Of a stretch of 64,000 bases of DNA, positions 43,282 through 51,786 are shown piece by piece. The DNA is taken from contig DATCHW010000013.1 in assembly GCA_036508135.1 (NCBI GenBank), forward strand, positions 1 through 64,000, written 5' to 3'. How positions within the stretch are numbered: the first letter of the stretch is position 1; every line of letters starts with the position of its first letter. Source of the stretch: DATCHW01 sp036508135. GTDB taxonomy: Bacteria > Bacteroidota > Ignavibacteria > Tepidaquicellales > Tepidaquicellaceae. The notes below the pieces were generated by a model. The model was not told the origin of the DNA, searched no databases, and saw only the letters and a program-made list of their open reading frames with translations. Made by a program: the position numbers and the translations under genes.

Positions 43282-44665
43282 ATGTTTAACACTAATTTTA
43301 TCAATTCGCAATCCCGGTTTTTATCGGGGGGAAAAAATTATTTTACTGTTTTGTGTAATTCTTTTTTCGGGAATTTTATCGGCACAACCGGGCTCCTGGA
43401 GCGAACAAAATTCGGGCGTTACAGCTGAACTCACTTCTGTCTGGTGTGTTGATGCTTCGAATGTATGGGTTTGCGGATATTCAGGAACCGTCCTGAAATC
43501 AGCAAACGGAGGTACAAACTGGACTAATCTTACAGGGAATGGTATTCCTACAACTGTATCGTTAATCAGCATTTGCGGATTTCCTTCAGGTAATACGACT
43601 GCACTTACTGCAGGATACATAGGTTCAGATACATGGGTCTGGAAAACTACTAACGGCGGAACTAACTGGACACAGGTATTCTCTCAAACGGGCGGATTTA
43701 TTAATGCAGTCTGGATGACTTCCACAACGAACGGATTTATGACGGGTGACCCTGTCGGAGGCAGGTGGTCATTATGGAAAGCCACAAACGGAGGTGCAAA
43801 CTGGGATTCGACAGGTCTGTATCTTGCACAAGTTGGTACCGAAACCGGTTACAATAATTCTATGATTTGTACACCTCCTTATATTTGGTTTGGAACTAAT
43901 AACTCTAAAATTTATTATTCAAGTAACAACGGAACAACCTGGGTAACACAGGTAACTACCGGTGAAGTTAATTCTTATGCAATCTGGTTTCACCCTCTTC
44001 TGCAATCGGGAGTGGGTTTGTTCGGGGGAACAAATCTCTACCAGACAACGAATAATGGAATCAACTGGATTACATTAACATCAATGGGTTCCGGTAACTT
44101 TGGAGGGATAACTTCTACACCTCTTTTAAATGTTGTTGACAATTTAGTCCAGCCTGTCTGGTATGTACGAAGTACTAATTTAATATATTACAGCGCTAAC
44201 TTCGGAGCTAACTGGGGTATTGATTATACGAACCCGACAACGACAAGTTATTACAGGCATATCAGTATGGCTTATCCCGGAAGAGGTATTTGGGCTGTCG
44301 GGACTCTTGGCAAAATCACATATCATACCGCATTAGTGAATATAGAAAATATCGGTTTGGAAACACCGGGAAATTACAGCCTGTATCAAAACTATCCAAA
44401 TCCGTTTAATCCTGTTACTAAAATAAAATTTGATATTAAGAAGTCAGTATTCAGAAGTCAGAATGACCCAAAGGGTACCCCAGTAGTATCATCGAAAATA
44501 TTCGACATTACGGGTCGTGAAGTTGTAGAGCTCGTAAATGAACAATTACAGCCAGGGACGTATGAAGTGACATTCGACGGGAGCAATATGGCGAGCGGAA
44601 TATATTTCTATACATTGCAGAGCGGGAATGCAATAATCACAAAGAAATTAATGGTAATTAAATAA
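43282..44665 (+). CDS. Ycf48-like propeller with T9SS sorting domain, frameshifted signal peptide
   Basis: The intact body frame (about 43331-44665) begins with a signal peptide (EKIILLFCVILFSGILSAQ) then seven VxxTTNGGTNW-like Ycf48/BNR blades and a sorting domain (LYQNYPNPFNPVTKIKFDI) with the insert SVFRSQNDPKGTP. This frame has no ATG, GTG or TTG before 43715. An ATG with AAGGA upstream lies at 43282 in the -1 frame. Dropping one base from the G6A6 tract at 43326-43337 joins it to the signal peptide. The intervening ATCCCGGTTTTTATCGGGG is a palindromic repeat. Either a real frameshift, a slippage switch, or a sequencing error. Confidence 0.75.
44441..44490. repeat. In-frame composite repeat insert
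   Basis: AGTCAGTATTCAGAAGTCAG followed by AATGACCCAAAGGGTACCCC encodes SVFRSQNDPKGTP. The first half is CAGTAGT-like, the second contains the palindrome ACCCAAAGGGT. Confidence 0.7.
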
Positions 44666-44688
44666 TATTTTTTTTCAAAAAAACTTTT

Positions 44689-44734
44689 AAGTCACCGTGT
44701 GAATTATTAATTTAGTTCATACGGTGACTTTTCT
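44689..44734 (+). terminator. Rho-independent terminator at the end of array 1
   Basis: AAGTCACCGT (44689-44698) pairs perfectly with ACGGTGACTT (44721-44730), with a 22-base loop and TTTCTT after it. It closes the first T9SS array. Confidence 0.82.
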
Positions 44735-44827
44735 TATTACAGGACTCGCTTAATGAATTTTGACTTTTAAATGTATTAATTTATTTTGATTTTAACATAA
44801 GTCGAATCTCTTAAAATATTAATTAAT

Positions 44828-45283
44828 ATGGTATCACAATCACAAATAAATGAGTTCCTCTCCCAGCCTGCTATTGGTATTGCCGGAGTTTCAAGAAACA
44901 ATAAAAGATTTGGTCACATGGTTTACACAGAGTTAAAGAAAAAAGGATTGAAAGTATATCCTGTAAATCCAAATTCCGATATGATAGATGAAGATAAATG
45001 TTACCGGGATATTGAATCCTTACCATCTGAAGTGAATTCGGTTCTCATTGTTACACCGAAAAAAACTACCGGGGAAATTGTAAAACAGGCAGTTGACCGA
45101 AATATAAAACACATCTGGATTCAGCAGGGGTCGGGAACAAAAGAAGACATTGAATTAGCGAAGAAGAGCGGGATTAATGTAATTTCAGGGCTTTGTATTT
45201 TTATGGCTGCAGATCCTGTTCAAGGTTTTCATAAGTTTCATAAATTAATTGCTAAATTTTTTGGCGGATATCCGAAAAATTAA
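44828..45283 (+). CDS. CoA-binding domain protein (YccU-like)
   Basis: A 151-residue single Rossmann-type CoA-binding domain. Motifs: IGIAGVSRNNKRFGHMVYTEL, VYPVNPNSD, SVLIVTPKKTT and IWIQQGSGTKE, as in YccU-family proteins related to succinyl-CoA synthetase alpha N-terminus. No catalytic domain. Function in vivo is not established. Confidence 0.85.
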   Translation: MVSQSQINEFLSQPAIGIAGVSRNNKRFGHMVYTELKKKGLKVYPVNPNSDMIDEDKCYRDIESLPSEVNSVLIVTPKKTTGEIVKQAVDRNIKHIWIQQGSGTKEDIELAKKSGINVISGLCIFMAADPVQGFHKFHKLIAKFFGGYPKN

Positions 45284-45306
45284 GATATGAATTTAATTCA
45301 GATTCT

Positions 45307-45453
45307 GTTCCCAATCAGGGGAGATTGTGTGAAAACACAGAATATCTTTAAAGTAATTTGGGCTAAAGCCCGAATACGGGGCGGTTTAGCTATCCCCGTC
45401 GTAAACGACGGGGTAATTTTCTTATTTTCACACAGTTTCGGGGGATTGGAAAC
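45307..45453. repeat. Inverted-repeat element with CCCCGTCG hairpin
   Basis: The left end GTTCCCAATC...TGTGTGAAAA (45307-45339) and right end TTTTCACACA...GATTGGAAAC (45425-45453) are imperfect ~29-base inverted copies. Inside are GGGCTAAAGCCC (45360-45371) and the hairpin CCCCGTCGTAAACGACGGGG (45394-45413). The hairpin and the GGCTAAAGCC motif also occur in the element at 51095-51259. No coding sequence inside. Confidence 0.85.
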
Positions 45454-45468
45454 GTAAAAAGAATTGAT

Positions 45469-45496
45469 ATATTTCCCATCTTAAGATGGGAAATAT
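45469..45496. terminator. Perfect palindrome between converging genes
   Basis: ATTTCCCATCTT and AAGATGGGAAAT abut with no spacer (45471-45494) and two more pairs flank them. It lies between the convergent CoA-binding and citrate synthase genes, where a bidirectional terminator would be expected. Confidence 0.6.
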
Positions 45497-45514
45497 GACT
45501 TGATACAAAAACTA

Positions 45515-46837
45515 TTATTTCTTTTTTTGCTCGGGGGCTGCGGTTTTTGGACTTTCTTTTTCAAATTTCTTCACCATATCTTTAACCCACTTCATTGTAA
45601 CGGATTTTGGTCTTATCAGAGGCATATTAAGTGCCCTTGCGAGTATAAGCTGGGCGCTGAGTCCGAGTATTCTCGATACAGCAAATACGACAGTATAATA
45701 TTCATATTCTGTTATCCCAAAACGGTTAAGCAATGTTCCGCTTGCAGCATCAACATTAGGCCATGGATCTTTTGCTTTTCCCTGCTCGATAAGAAGATTG
45801 GGGACAATATTAAATAATTGCTGAACAATATTTATAAGGTTATCCTCCGGCATGGATTCGCAGGCGAAATTTAATAATGCAGTAAATCTCGGGTCAGTTA
45901 CTCTTAATACTGCGTGACCATAACCTGAAATCACTCTTTTATGATCAAGAAGGGTCTGGCAGTAATTCTTCACTTCTTCATCGCTTGGCTGGTGTCCGAT
46001 ATCATCTCTTAACTTTATTATAAATTTCAAACATTCCTGATTTGCGAGTCCGTGCAATGGTCCGGCAAGACCGTTCAAGCCGCCGCTGACTGCATAATAC
46101 GGGTCTGATAAAGCGGAACCTATGGTTTGACAAGCAAAGGCACTTACATTCCCGCTTTCATGGTCTGCGTGAAGTGTCAAATATAACCTCATCATTGCAA
46201 AGAAACATTCTTTATATTTTTCAACACCAAGCATATGTCCATAATTTGCTGCCCAGTCAAGAGTCGGGTCGATTTCAATTTTGGGACCTTTGCTGAATTT
46301 TCTTCTGTAAATGAATGCTGCAATTACCGGAACCCGGGCTATCAAATTAAGACAGTCAATTAACATCGGAACCCACAATGTATTTTTATCCATCCCTTCT
46401 TCATATCTTTTCTTGAAGAAAGATTCATTTTCCATAGCGAGTATAGCGGTACTGAGCATTACCATCGGATGGGTTTCCGTCGGAAGGGCACTCAAAACCA
46501 CCCAGACATAAAAAGGAACATCGCTTCTCCGTTTCAGTTCACCCTGCAGATCATCAAGTGCTTCTTTATTCGGTAGTTCACCTGTGAGCATTAAGTAAAA
46601 AATTTCCTCGGGGTATCTGTCCGTGAGCTCGAGGATAGGAATACCTCTGATAGAAAGCCCTGAATCAAGATTAACCTCCGAAGTATCACAAATAAGACCC
46701 TTAATGCCCCTCATACCTCCGAACAATTGGTCGATAGTAACTTCCCCGATTGACTTGCTACCGTATTTAGTTACTATTTCTTTTGCTTCTTTTCTAAGCT
46801 TTGGTATGATCAAATTTAATTTATCCTGTAAAAGCAT
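45515..46837 (-). CDS. gltA: Citrate synthase, eukaryotic/mitochondrial-like type
   Basis: A 440-residue citrate synthase. The wording LHADHESGNVSAFACQTIGSALSDPYYAVSGGLNGLAGPLHGLANQE and GYGHAVLRVTDPRF matches the mitochondrial-type (type I) enzymes, not the hexameric bacterial GltA. Catalytic His262 (LHGLA), His308 (GYGHAV) and Asp363 (NVDAASG) are present. It condenses acetyl-CoA with oxaloacetate. A lysine-rich tail ends the protein. It is a single gene; no other TCA gene is adjacent. Confidence 0.92.
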   Translation of the reverse strand: MLLQDKLNLIIPKLRKEAKEIVTKYGSKSIGEVTIDQLFGGMRGIKGLICDTSEVNLDSGLSIRGIPILELTDRYPEEIFYLMLTGELPNKEALDDLQGELKRRSDVPFYVWVVLSALPTETHPMVMLSTAILAMENESFFKKRYEEGMDKNTLWVPMLIDCLNLIARVPVIAAFIYRRKFSKGPKIEIDPTLDWAANYGHMLGVEKYKECFFAMMRLYLTLHADHESGNVSAFACQTIGSALSDPYYAVSGGLNGLAGPLHGLANQECLKFIIKLRDDIGHQPSDEEVKNYCQTLLDHKRVISGYGHAVLRVTDPRFTALLNFACESMPEDNLINIVQQLFNIVPNLLIEQGKAKDPWPNVDAASGTLLNRFGITEYEYYTVVFAVSRILGLSAQLILARALNMPLIRPKSVTMKWVKDMVKKFEKESPKTAAPEQKKK

Positions 46838-47139
46838 AATTCATTTAGTTTTAATTTAGCATAAAATATATTTCATATTTACAAAAGTAAATATAGTAAA
46901 AAATCAAAACATTTATTTAAGAGTAATTTTTAAAATTTCGCCAAATATTGAAATTCATGCAAACTAATCCGAAATTGTTTTTGTTTTAGAAAAAGCAGGA
47001 TGAATACACTTTAAAATTTTATAGTAACAAGAAATCCTGTTCAATTGAAGTTTTTTAAAACATAATTCTATGTAACTCTATTCAAATTGAATTAATATTT
47101 ATTTAATTGTAATTTATAAAATTAAACAACAAAATTATT
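46838..47139. other. AT-rich intergenic region
   Basis: Divergent promoters for citrate synthase and the UPF0173 hydrolase must lie here. I see no gene, hairpin or clear promoter; the sequence is uniformly AT-rich. Confidence 0.5.
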
Positions 47140-47817
47140 ATGAAAATCAAATTTCACGGACATTCATTTGTTCAAATTGAAAGCTCAAAGTATTCAATTG
47201 TTATTGATCCTTTTATCACGGGAAATCCGAAAGCAATCGTAAAACCTTCTGACATAAAATGTGATTTCATCGTTTTATCTCATGGACATGGTGACCACTT
47301 CGGAGATACGATTGAAATTTCAAGAAATAATAATGCTTTAGTGCTTGCTACTTATGAACTTGCAAATTATGCTGAAAGCAAGGGGGTGAGGCTTACTCAT
47401 ACAATGAATCTCGGCGGCGGATATAGTTTCCCATTTGGACGAGTGAAGCTGACACTCGCACATCATTCGTCGACAACCCCCGATGGTGCTTATGCCGGAG
47501 ACCCCGCGGGTATTTTACTTTACCTCGATGGAAAAACATTTTTCCATGCAGGCGATACTGCGCTTTTCTATGATATGAAGCTCATCGGTGAAACAAATTC
47601 AATTGATTACGCCTTTCTTCCGATAGGTGATAATTTCACAATGGGAATTGACGATGCTGTTAAAGCAGCTGAGTTTCTAAATGCAAAAAAAGTGATTCCC
47701 ATACATTACAATACATTCGATGTAATCAAGGCTGATGCTGAAGAATTCAGAAAAAAAATTCAGTCAATTGGCAAAGAGTGCATTGTAATGAATCCCGGAG
47801 ATAAAATTGAGGCGTAG
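47140..47817 (+). CDS. UPF0173 metal-dependent hydrolase (metallo-beta-lactamase fold)
   Basis: A 225-residue protein with MKIKFHGHSFVQIE at the start and the metal motif HGHGDH (about 49-54), later His in AHHSSTT, HAGDTALF and IHYNTF. This is the UPF0173/YtkL-like MBL-fold family. Its substrate is not established. It precedes parA by 2 bases. Confidence 0.9.
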   Translation: MKIKFHGHSFVQIESSKYSIVIDPFITGNPKAIVKPSDIKCDFIVLSHGHGDHFGDTIEISRNNNALVLATYELANYAESKGVRLTHTMNLGGGYSFPFGRVKLTLAHHSSTTPDGAYAGDPAGILLYLDGKTFFHAGDTALFYDMKLIGETNSIDYAFLPIGDNFTMGIDDAVKAAEFLNAKKVIPIHYNTFDVIKADAEEFRKKIQSIGKECIVMNPGDKIEA

Positions 47818-47819
47818 TA

Positions 47820-48605
47820 TTGACTAAAATAATTTCAATATCCAATCAGAAAGGCGGAGTCGGGAAAACCACCACTGCAGTTAATCTTTCCTCATGCCTC
47901 GCAGCGGCGGGGAAAAATGTCATATTGATAGATTCCGACCCTCAGGCAAATGCATCCACAGGAATGGGGATTGACGCAAAAGATAACGAGAATACAACTT
48001 ATCAACTTCTTATTTCCGATAAGAAGTTGAAAGATTGCCTTATGGATACACAGGTGGCAAATCTGAAACTTATTCCTTCAAATATAAATCTTGTAGGCGC
48101 AGAACTCGAACTAATCGAATTTGAATTCAGGGAGCGGCAACTGAAAGATAAAATCACGGAGTATCTTTACTCGACCGATGAAGGATTTAAGATGCCTGAT
48201 TATATTATTATTGACTGCCCTCCTTCTCTGAGTTTAATCACAATCAATGCTCTCTCTGCGGCGAATTCCGTTCTTATACCCGTTCAATGTGAGTATTATG
48301 CGCTTGAGGGCTTGACGCAGTTACTTAACACAATAAAGATGGTAAAGAACACCTTTAATCCGTCCTTGAATATTGAAGGTTATCTTTTAACAATGTTCGA
48401 CTCACGACTGAGACTCGCAAATCAGGTAGAGGGTGAACTAAGAAAATACTTCGCGGAAAAAGTTTTTGAAACAAAAATTTTCAGAAACGTGAAAATAGGC
48501 GAAGCTCCAAGCTATGGCAAGCCTATAACGGTATATGATGCCTTTTCAACCGGCGCAAAAAATTATTCGGATTTAGCTACGGAATTTTTAAAGAGAAATA
48601 TATAA
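47820..48605 (+). CDS. parA: Chromosome partitioning ATPase ParA/Soj
   Basis: A 261-residue ParA ATPase starting at a TTG. The deviant Walker A KGGVGKTT (12-19) with both lysines, DSDPQANAS, and DCPPSLSLIT are present. It binds DNA in the ATP form and acts with ParB to segregate the origin region. parB starts 4 bases beyond its stop. Confidence 0.96.
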   Translation: MTKIISISNQKGGVGKTTTAVNLSSCLAAAGKNVILIDSDPQANASTGMGIDAKDNENTTYQLLISDKKLKDCLMDTQVANLKLIPSNINLVGAELELIEFEFRERQLKDKITEYLYSTDEGFKMPDYIIIDCPPSLSLITINALSAANSVLIPVQCEYYALEGLTQLLNTIKMVKNTFNPSLNIEGYLLTMFDSRLRLANQVEGELRKYFAEKVFETKIFRNVKIGEAPSYGKPITVYDAFSTGAKNYSDLATEFLKRNI

Positions 48606-48609
48606 AAAT

Positions 48610-49512
48610 ATGGATATGGATAAAAAATCAGGTCTCGGAAAAGGACTTTCGGCATTATTCACGGAAAAGAAAGTTGATCTTGGTTCACTGGATGAAAAAA
48701 CTCCTGAAGACATAAAAAAGATCTTTCTTGAAATAGAATTAAGCAGGATAAAGGTCAATCCTTATCAACCGCGTGAAGACTTCGACGAGGAGAAATTAAA
48801 TGAACTTACTGATTCGGTAAGGCAAATAGGTATCCTTCAGCCCGTAACAGTAAAAATGTCTAAAGATTTTCCCGGTAATTTTGATTTAATTTCCGGTGAA
48901 AGAAGACTTATAGCCGCGGGGAAAGCAGGATTGATAACCATTCCCGCATACATCTACAAGACTGAAGATGATTCGGCAGAAAATATGCTCGAGCTTTCAT
49001 TGATTGAAAACGTTCAGCGGGAAGACCTTAACCCGATGGAGCTTGCTTCATCTTATCAGAGATTGATGGATGAATGCGGATTAACTCAGGAACAGATTGC
49101 CGTGAAAGTTTCGAAACAAAGAAGCACAATAGGAAATATTTTAAGACTTTTAAAACTTCCGGACGACATAAAAGCATCTTTGCGTAAAAACGAAATTTCC
49201 GAAGCTCACGCAAGAATGCTTTTGAGAATTGAAGATAAAGAAGACCAGAATGTACTCTGGCAAAGGATTCTATCCGAACTTATTTCCGTGAGAAAGCTCG
49301 AAGATATCACAAAAAAATCCGTTAAACCCAGAAAGAAAAAAACAGTCAGCACGGGAGTACAGGATAACTACTATAAGGAATTAGAAGACAAACTTACAAT
49401 GTTCTTCGGAACCAAGGTAACGGTGAAAAGCAAAACAAAATCGAGAGGTGAAATAATTATAGAATATTATTCTGATAATGATATCGATAGAATTATTGAA
49501 AAATGCGGGTAA
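48610..49512 (+). CDS. parB: Chromosome partitioning protein ParB/Spo0J
   Basis: A 300-residue ParB. N-terminal LGKGLSALF, then NPYQPREDF, GERRLIAA (CTP-binding box II), ENVQREDLNPMELA, and a helix-turn-helix TQEQIAVKVSKQRSTIGNILRLLKLP. Either ATG 48610 or 48616 may be used. Chromosomal parAB usually lies near the origin, but no parS (TGTTTCACGTGAAACA-like) site was seen in the window. Confidence 0.95.
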   Translation: MDMDKKSGLGKGLSALFTEKKVDLGSLDEKTPEDIKKIFLEIELSRIKVNPYQPREDFDEEKLNELTDSVRQIGILQPVTVKMSKDFPGNFDLISGERRLIAAGKAGLITIPAYIYKTEDDSAENMLELSLIENVQREDLNPMELASSYQRLMDECGLTQEQIAVKVSKQRSTIGNILRLLKLPDDIKASLRKNEISEAHARMLLRIEDKEDQNVLWQRILSELISVRKLEDITKKSVKPRKKKTVSTGVQDNYYKELEDKLTMFFGTKVTVKSKTKSRGEIIIEYYSDNDIDRIIEKCG

Positions 49513-49539
49513 AACTTTTTTGAATTAATTAATATTAAA

Positions 49540-49923
49540 ATGAAAAAGGCAATTTATAGCTCAGAAACACCGGATCCGTTAGGACCATACTCTGCGGGAG
49601 TAAGTTTTGGTAATTTAATTTTCACATCTGGGCAAATTGCTCTGGATAAAAACGGGAAACTGACCGAAGGAGGAATTAAGGAACAAACTAATAAAGTACT
49701 TGAGAACCTTAAGTCACTTCTTCAGGAAAACGGTTCATCGCTTGATAACGCTTTAAAAGCAACTGTCTTTTTAAAAGATATGAATGACTTTGCCGGTATG
49801 AACGAAATATTTGCACAGCATTTTACTGATTCTAAACCTGCCAGAAGCACTGTACAGGTGTCAAGGCTTCCGAAAGATGTTCTCGTTGCAATTGATTTGA
49901 TTGCTTACAAATCAGACATTTGA
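49540..49923 (+). CDS. ridA: RidA family enamine/imine deaminase
   Basis: A 127-residue YjgF/RidA protein. SSETPDPLGPYSAGVSFGNLIFTSGQIALD and the conserved arginine region KPARSTVQVSRLPKDVLVAIDLIAYK are typical. It hydrolyses reactive 2-aminoacrylate released by PLP enzymes. Confidence 0.95.
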   Translation: MKKAIYSSETPDPLGPYSAGVSFGNLIFTSGQIALDKNGKLTEGGIKEQTNKVLENLKSLLQENGSSLDNALKATVFLKDMNDFAGMNEIFAQHFTDSKPARSTVQVSRLPKDVLVAIDLIAYKSDI

Positions 49924-50003
49924 ATAAATTATTCAGACTATGTATGATGTTTTTTTTCACTGAAAAGATGAAAATATTTATGTAATTTTAAATAAGGGAA
50001 ACT

Positions 50004-50471
50004 ATGAAAAATTACAACTGCAAACCTTTATATACAAAAACCGGAAACGGCTCTTTGCATTACAAAATCGGAATGCAAATAAGAGGTGAGCTGGATAAGG
50101 TTTGGGATAATGTTACGAAATCGGAAAATCTGATGAGATATTTTACATCTGATGCTAAAAAGAATTTAGACACCACGGGAGAGGTTTTGTGGGCATGGGG
50201 TGAGAATGCAGTAATTTTAAATGTAATAGAGGTTGTTCCGCATAGTAAAATCGTTCTTGAATGGAACGGGAATATGGTTGAATATAAGATCCGCGCTGAA
50301 ATCACATTTCAGCAAATAAAAAATAAAGTTCTGGTAAAGATTTCCGAATCAGGATGGGAAAATAGTGAATTAGGGATCAAAAATGCATTATCAAATTGTA
50401 ATGGCTGGAGTGATTTTCTGAATGCTCTCAGGGTCTTTACGGAATATAAAATAAGTTACCTTAATAAATAG
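50004..50471 (+). CDS. SRPBCC (AHSA1/START-like) domain protein
   Basis: A 155-residue helix-grip protein. QIRGELDKVWDNVTKSENLMRYFTSD near the start and GWSDFLNALRVFTEYK at the end fit Aha1/CalC-like SRPBCC proteins that bind hydrophobic ligands. Ligand unknown. Preceded by AAGGGAAACT. Confidence 0.82.
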   Translation: MKNYNCKPLYTKTGNGSLHYKIGMQIRGELDKVWDNVTKSENLMRYFTSDAKKNLDTTGEVLWAWGENAVILNVIEVVPHSKIVLEWNGNMVEYKIRAEITFQQIKNKVLVKISESGWENSELGIKNALSNCNGWSDFLNALRVFTEYKISYLNK

Positions 50472-50544
50472 ACAAATCAACAAACATTCTTTTCATTCCG
50501 TAATTTTTTAAATTTTTGCGGTTAAATCGGTTACATGTAAATAA

Positions 50545-50584
50545 AAATGCCATTTCAATTTCCGGAGAAACCAAAATGACATTT
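50545..50584 (-). terminator. Rho-independent terminator of rpsT
   Basis: On the minus strand AAATGTCATTT pairs with AAATGGCATTT, with inner TTTC/GAAA pairing and a TCCG loop, followed by TTTATTT. It lies 22 bases beyond the rpsT stop. Confidence 0.7.
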
Positions 50585-50606
50585 ATAAAAAAAACTAAGA
50601 TATAAA

Positions 50607-50864
50607 TTAACCTAACTTATTAACTGTCTTTGTAAGTTTCGATTTTAAGTTTGCGGCTTTATTCTTATGTATAATCCTTTTTGTTGCTGCTCTGTCCAGA
50701 ATTGTCGTTGTTTTCTTTAATTCGGTTTCGGCTGCTGCTTTATCTTTTTGCATCCTTAATTTTTTCACCGCACCTTTAATTATTGCTTTAACCTTTTTGT
50801 TTCTTTCGGTTTTCTTTACAGTTTGCCTTGCTCTTTTTTGAGCAGATTTATGTCTTAATGGCAT
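50607..50864 (-). CDS. rpsT: 30S ribosomal protein S20
   Basis: An 85-residue, very basic protein of S20 length and wording (MPLRHKSAQKRARQTVKKTERNKKVK; KAAAETELKKTTTILDRAATKRIIHKNKAANLKSKL). It binds 16S rRNA early in 30S assembly. Single-gene unit. Confidence 0.95.
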   Translation of the reverse strand: MPLRHKSAQKRARQTVKKTERNKKVKAIIKGAVKKLRMQKDKAAAETELKKTTTILDRAATKRIIHKNKAANLKSKLTKTVNKLG

Positions 50865-50990
50865 TTAAACTAATACAATTAATTATTAAAGTGCTAAAAA
50901 TACGCAAATTGTAAGGGAAAATCAAACCACTAATAAAAAGTTAAAACTCAAAGGTCAAAAGTCAAAATTTAATTTAAAATTCAAAAGTCT

Positions 50991-51084
50991 CGCCGCTTTT
51001 GGTGTTTAAATCACGACTCACCGGGATGACACCAACAGCATTTACCTTGTTGGTGACACTTCGTTTAAACACCAACGAGGGCGG
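50991..51084. repeat. Inverted-repeat element with TTGGTGTTTAAA ends
   Basis: TTTTGGTGTTTAAA (50997-51010) and TTTAAACACCAA (51064-51075) are inverted copies, flanked by CCGC/GCGG. Inside, CACCAAC (51030-51036) and GTTGGTG (51049-51055) pair. A partial copy lies at 4664-4700. The sequence from 50865 to 50990 is otherwise low-complexity A-rich DNA. Confidence 0.8.
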
Positions 51085-51094
51085 AATATTGAAA

Positions 51095-51259
51095 TTTTGG
51101 CTAAAGCCATAAACTGGTGGTTCTTTTACCCCGTCGTGAACGACGGGGTAATTCAAAACTTTTTTTTAATATCTTTTCAGAACCAATATTTGTTACTTTC
51201 AATTTCCCCGCCGTTCACGGCGGGGTTGGGTTAAAAAATATAATAGGCTTTAGCCAAAA
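51095..51259. repeat. 165-bp MITE/BIME-like element with two GC hairpins
   Basis: Perfect 14-base terminal inverted repeats TTTTGGCTAAAGCC (51095-51108) and GGCTTTAGCCAAAA (51246-51259). Two internal hairpins in opposite orientation: CCCCGTCGTGAACGACGGGG (51129-51148) and CCCCGCCGTTCACGGCGGGG (51206-51225). The stems differ by a compensatory T-A to C-G change. No coding sequence. Resembles a pair of REP sequences. Confidence 0.9.
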
Positions 51260-51273
51260 CATAAGATTAATTT

Positions 51274-51783
51274 CTAATTCCTTAATTCTTCTAAATATAA
51301 TGCATAAGTAAATTCATCAAAGCATACGAAAACCACTTTTTCTATTGAACTATTTTTTTCAAGAAAGTTTTTCACTTCTTTAACTGCAATCCTTACAGCT
51401 TTCTCAATAGGAAATCTATATATCCCTGTACTTATTGCCGGAAATGCAATCGATTTAATTTTATTTTTGACAGCAAGTTGTAAAGAATTGCGATAACATT
51501 CTGCAAGTTTTTCTTCTTCGTTGTTATCTCCGCCATACCATACAGGACCGACAGTGTGAATCACGTAATTTGCATTCAGATTATATCCTTTTGTGATTTT
51601 TGCTTCGCCCGTATTGCATCCTCCGAGATTTCTACATTCTTCGAGCAAATCTTTTCCTGCAGCCCTGTGAATAGCACCGTCAACTCCCCCGCCTCCAAGA
51701 AGGGATTTATTTGCGGCGTTTACAATTGCATCTGTATTCTGTTTTGTGATATCTCCGGGTTCTATAAAAATTCTGTTTCCCAA
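51274..51783 (-). CDS. Macrodomain O-acetyl-ADP-ribose deacetylase
   Basis: A 169-residue macrodomain. GDITKQNTDAIVNAANKSLLGGGGVDGAIHRAAG and AFPAISTGIYRFPIEKA match the MacroD/YmdB group, which removes ADP-ribose from O-acetyl-ADP-ribose or Asp/Glu residues. It is translated 3 bases beyond the MscS gene stop. Confidence 0.92.
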   Translation of the reverse strand: MGNRIFIEPGDITKQNTDAIVNAANKSLLGGGGVDGAIHRAAGKDLLEECRNLGGCNTGEAKITKGYNLNANYVIHTVGPVWYGGDNNEEEKLAECYRNSLQLAVKNKIKSIAFPAISTGIYRFPIEKAVRIAVKEVKNFLEKNSSIEKVVFVCFDEFTYALYLEELRN

Positions 51784-51786
51784 AAT

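Noticed and set aside
31306..44665. Array 1 as a polysaccharide utilisation or defence locus
   Set aside because: No SusC/SusD pair, glycoside hydrolase, nuclease-toxin module or defence gene is present; only secreted propellers, one EEP enzyme and one small membrane protein.
48610..49512. Replication origin near parAB
   Set aside because: No dnaA, dnaN, DnaA-box cluster or parS site was visible in the window, so proximity to the origin is only a guess.
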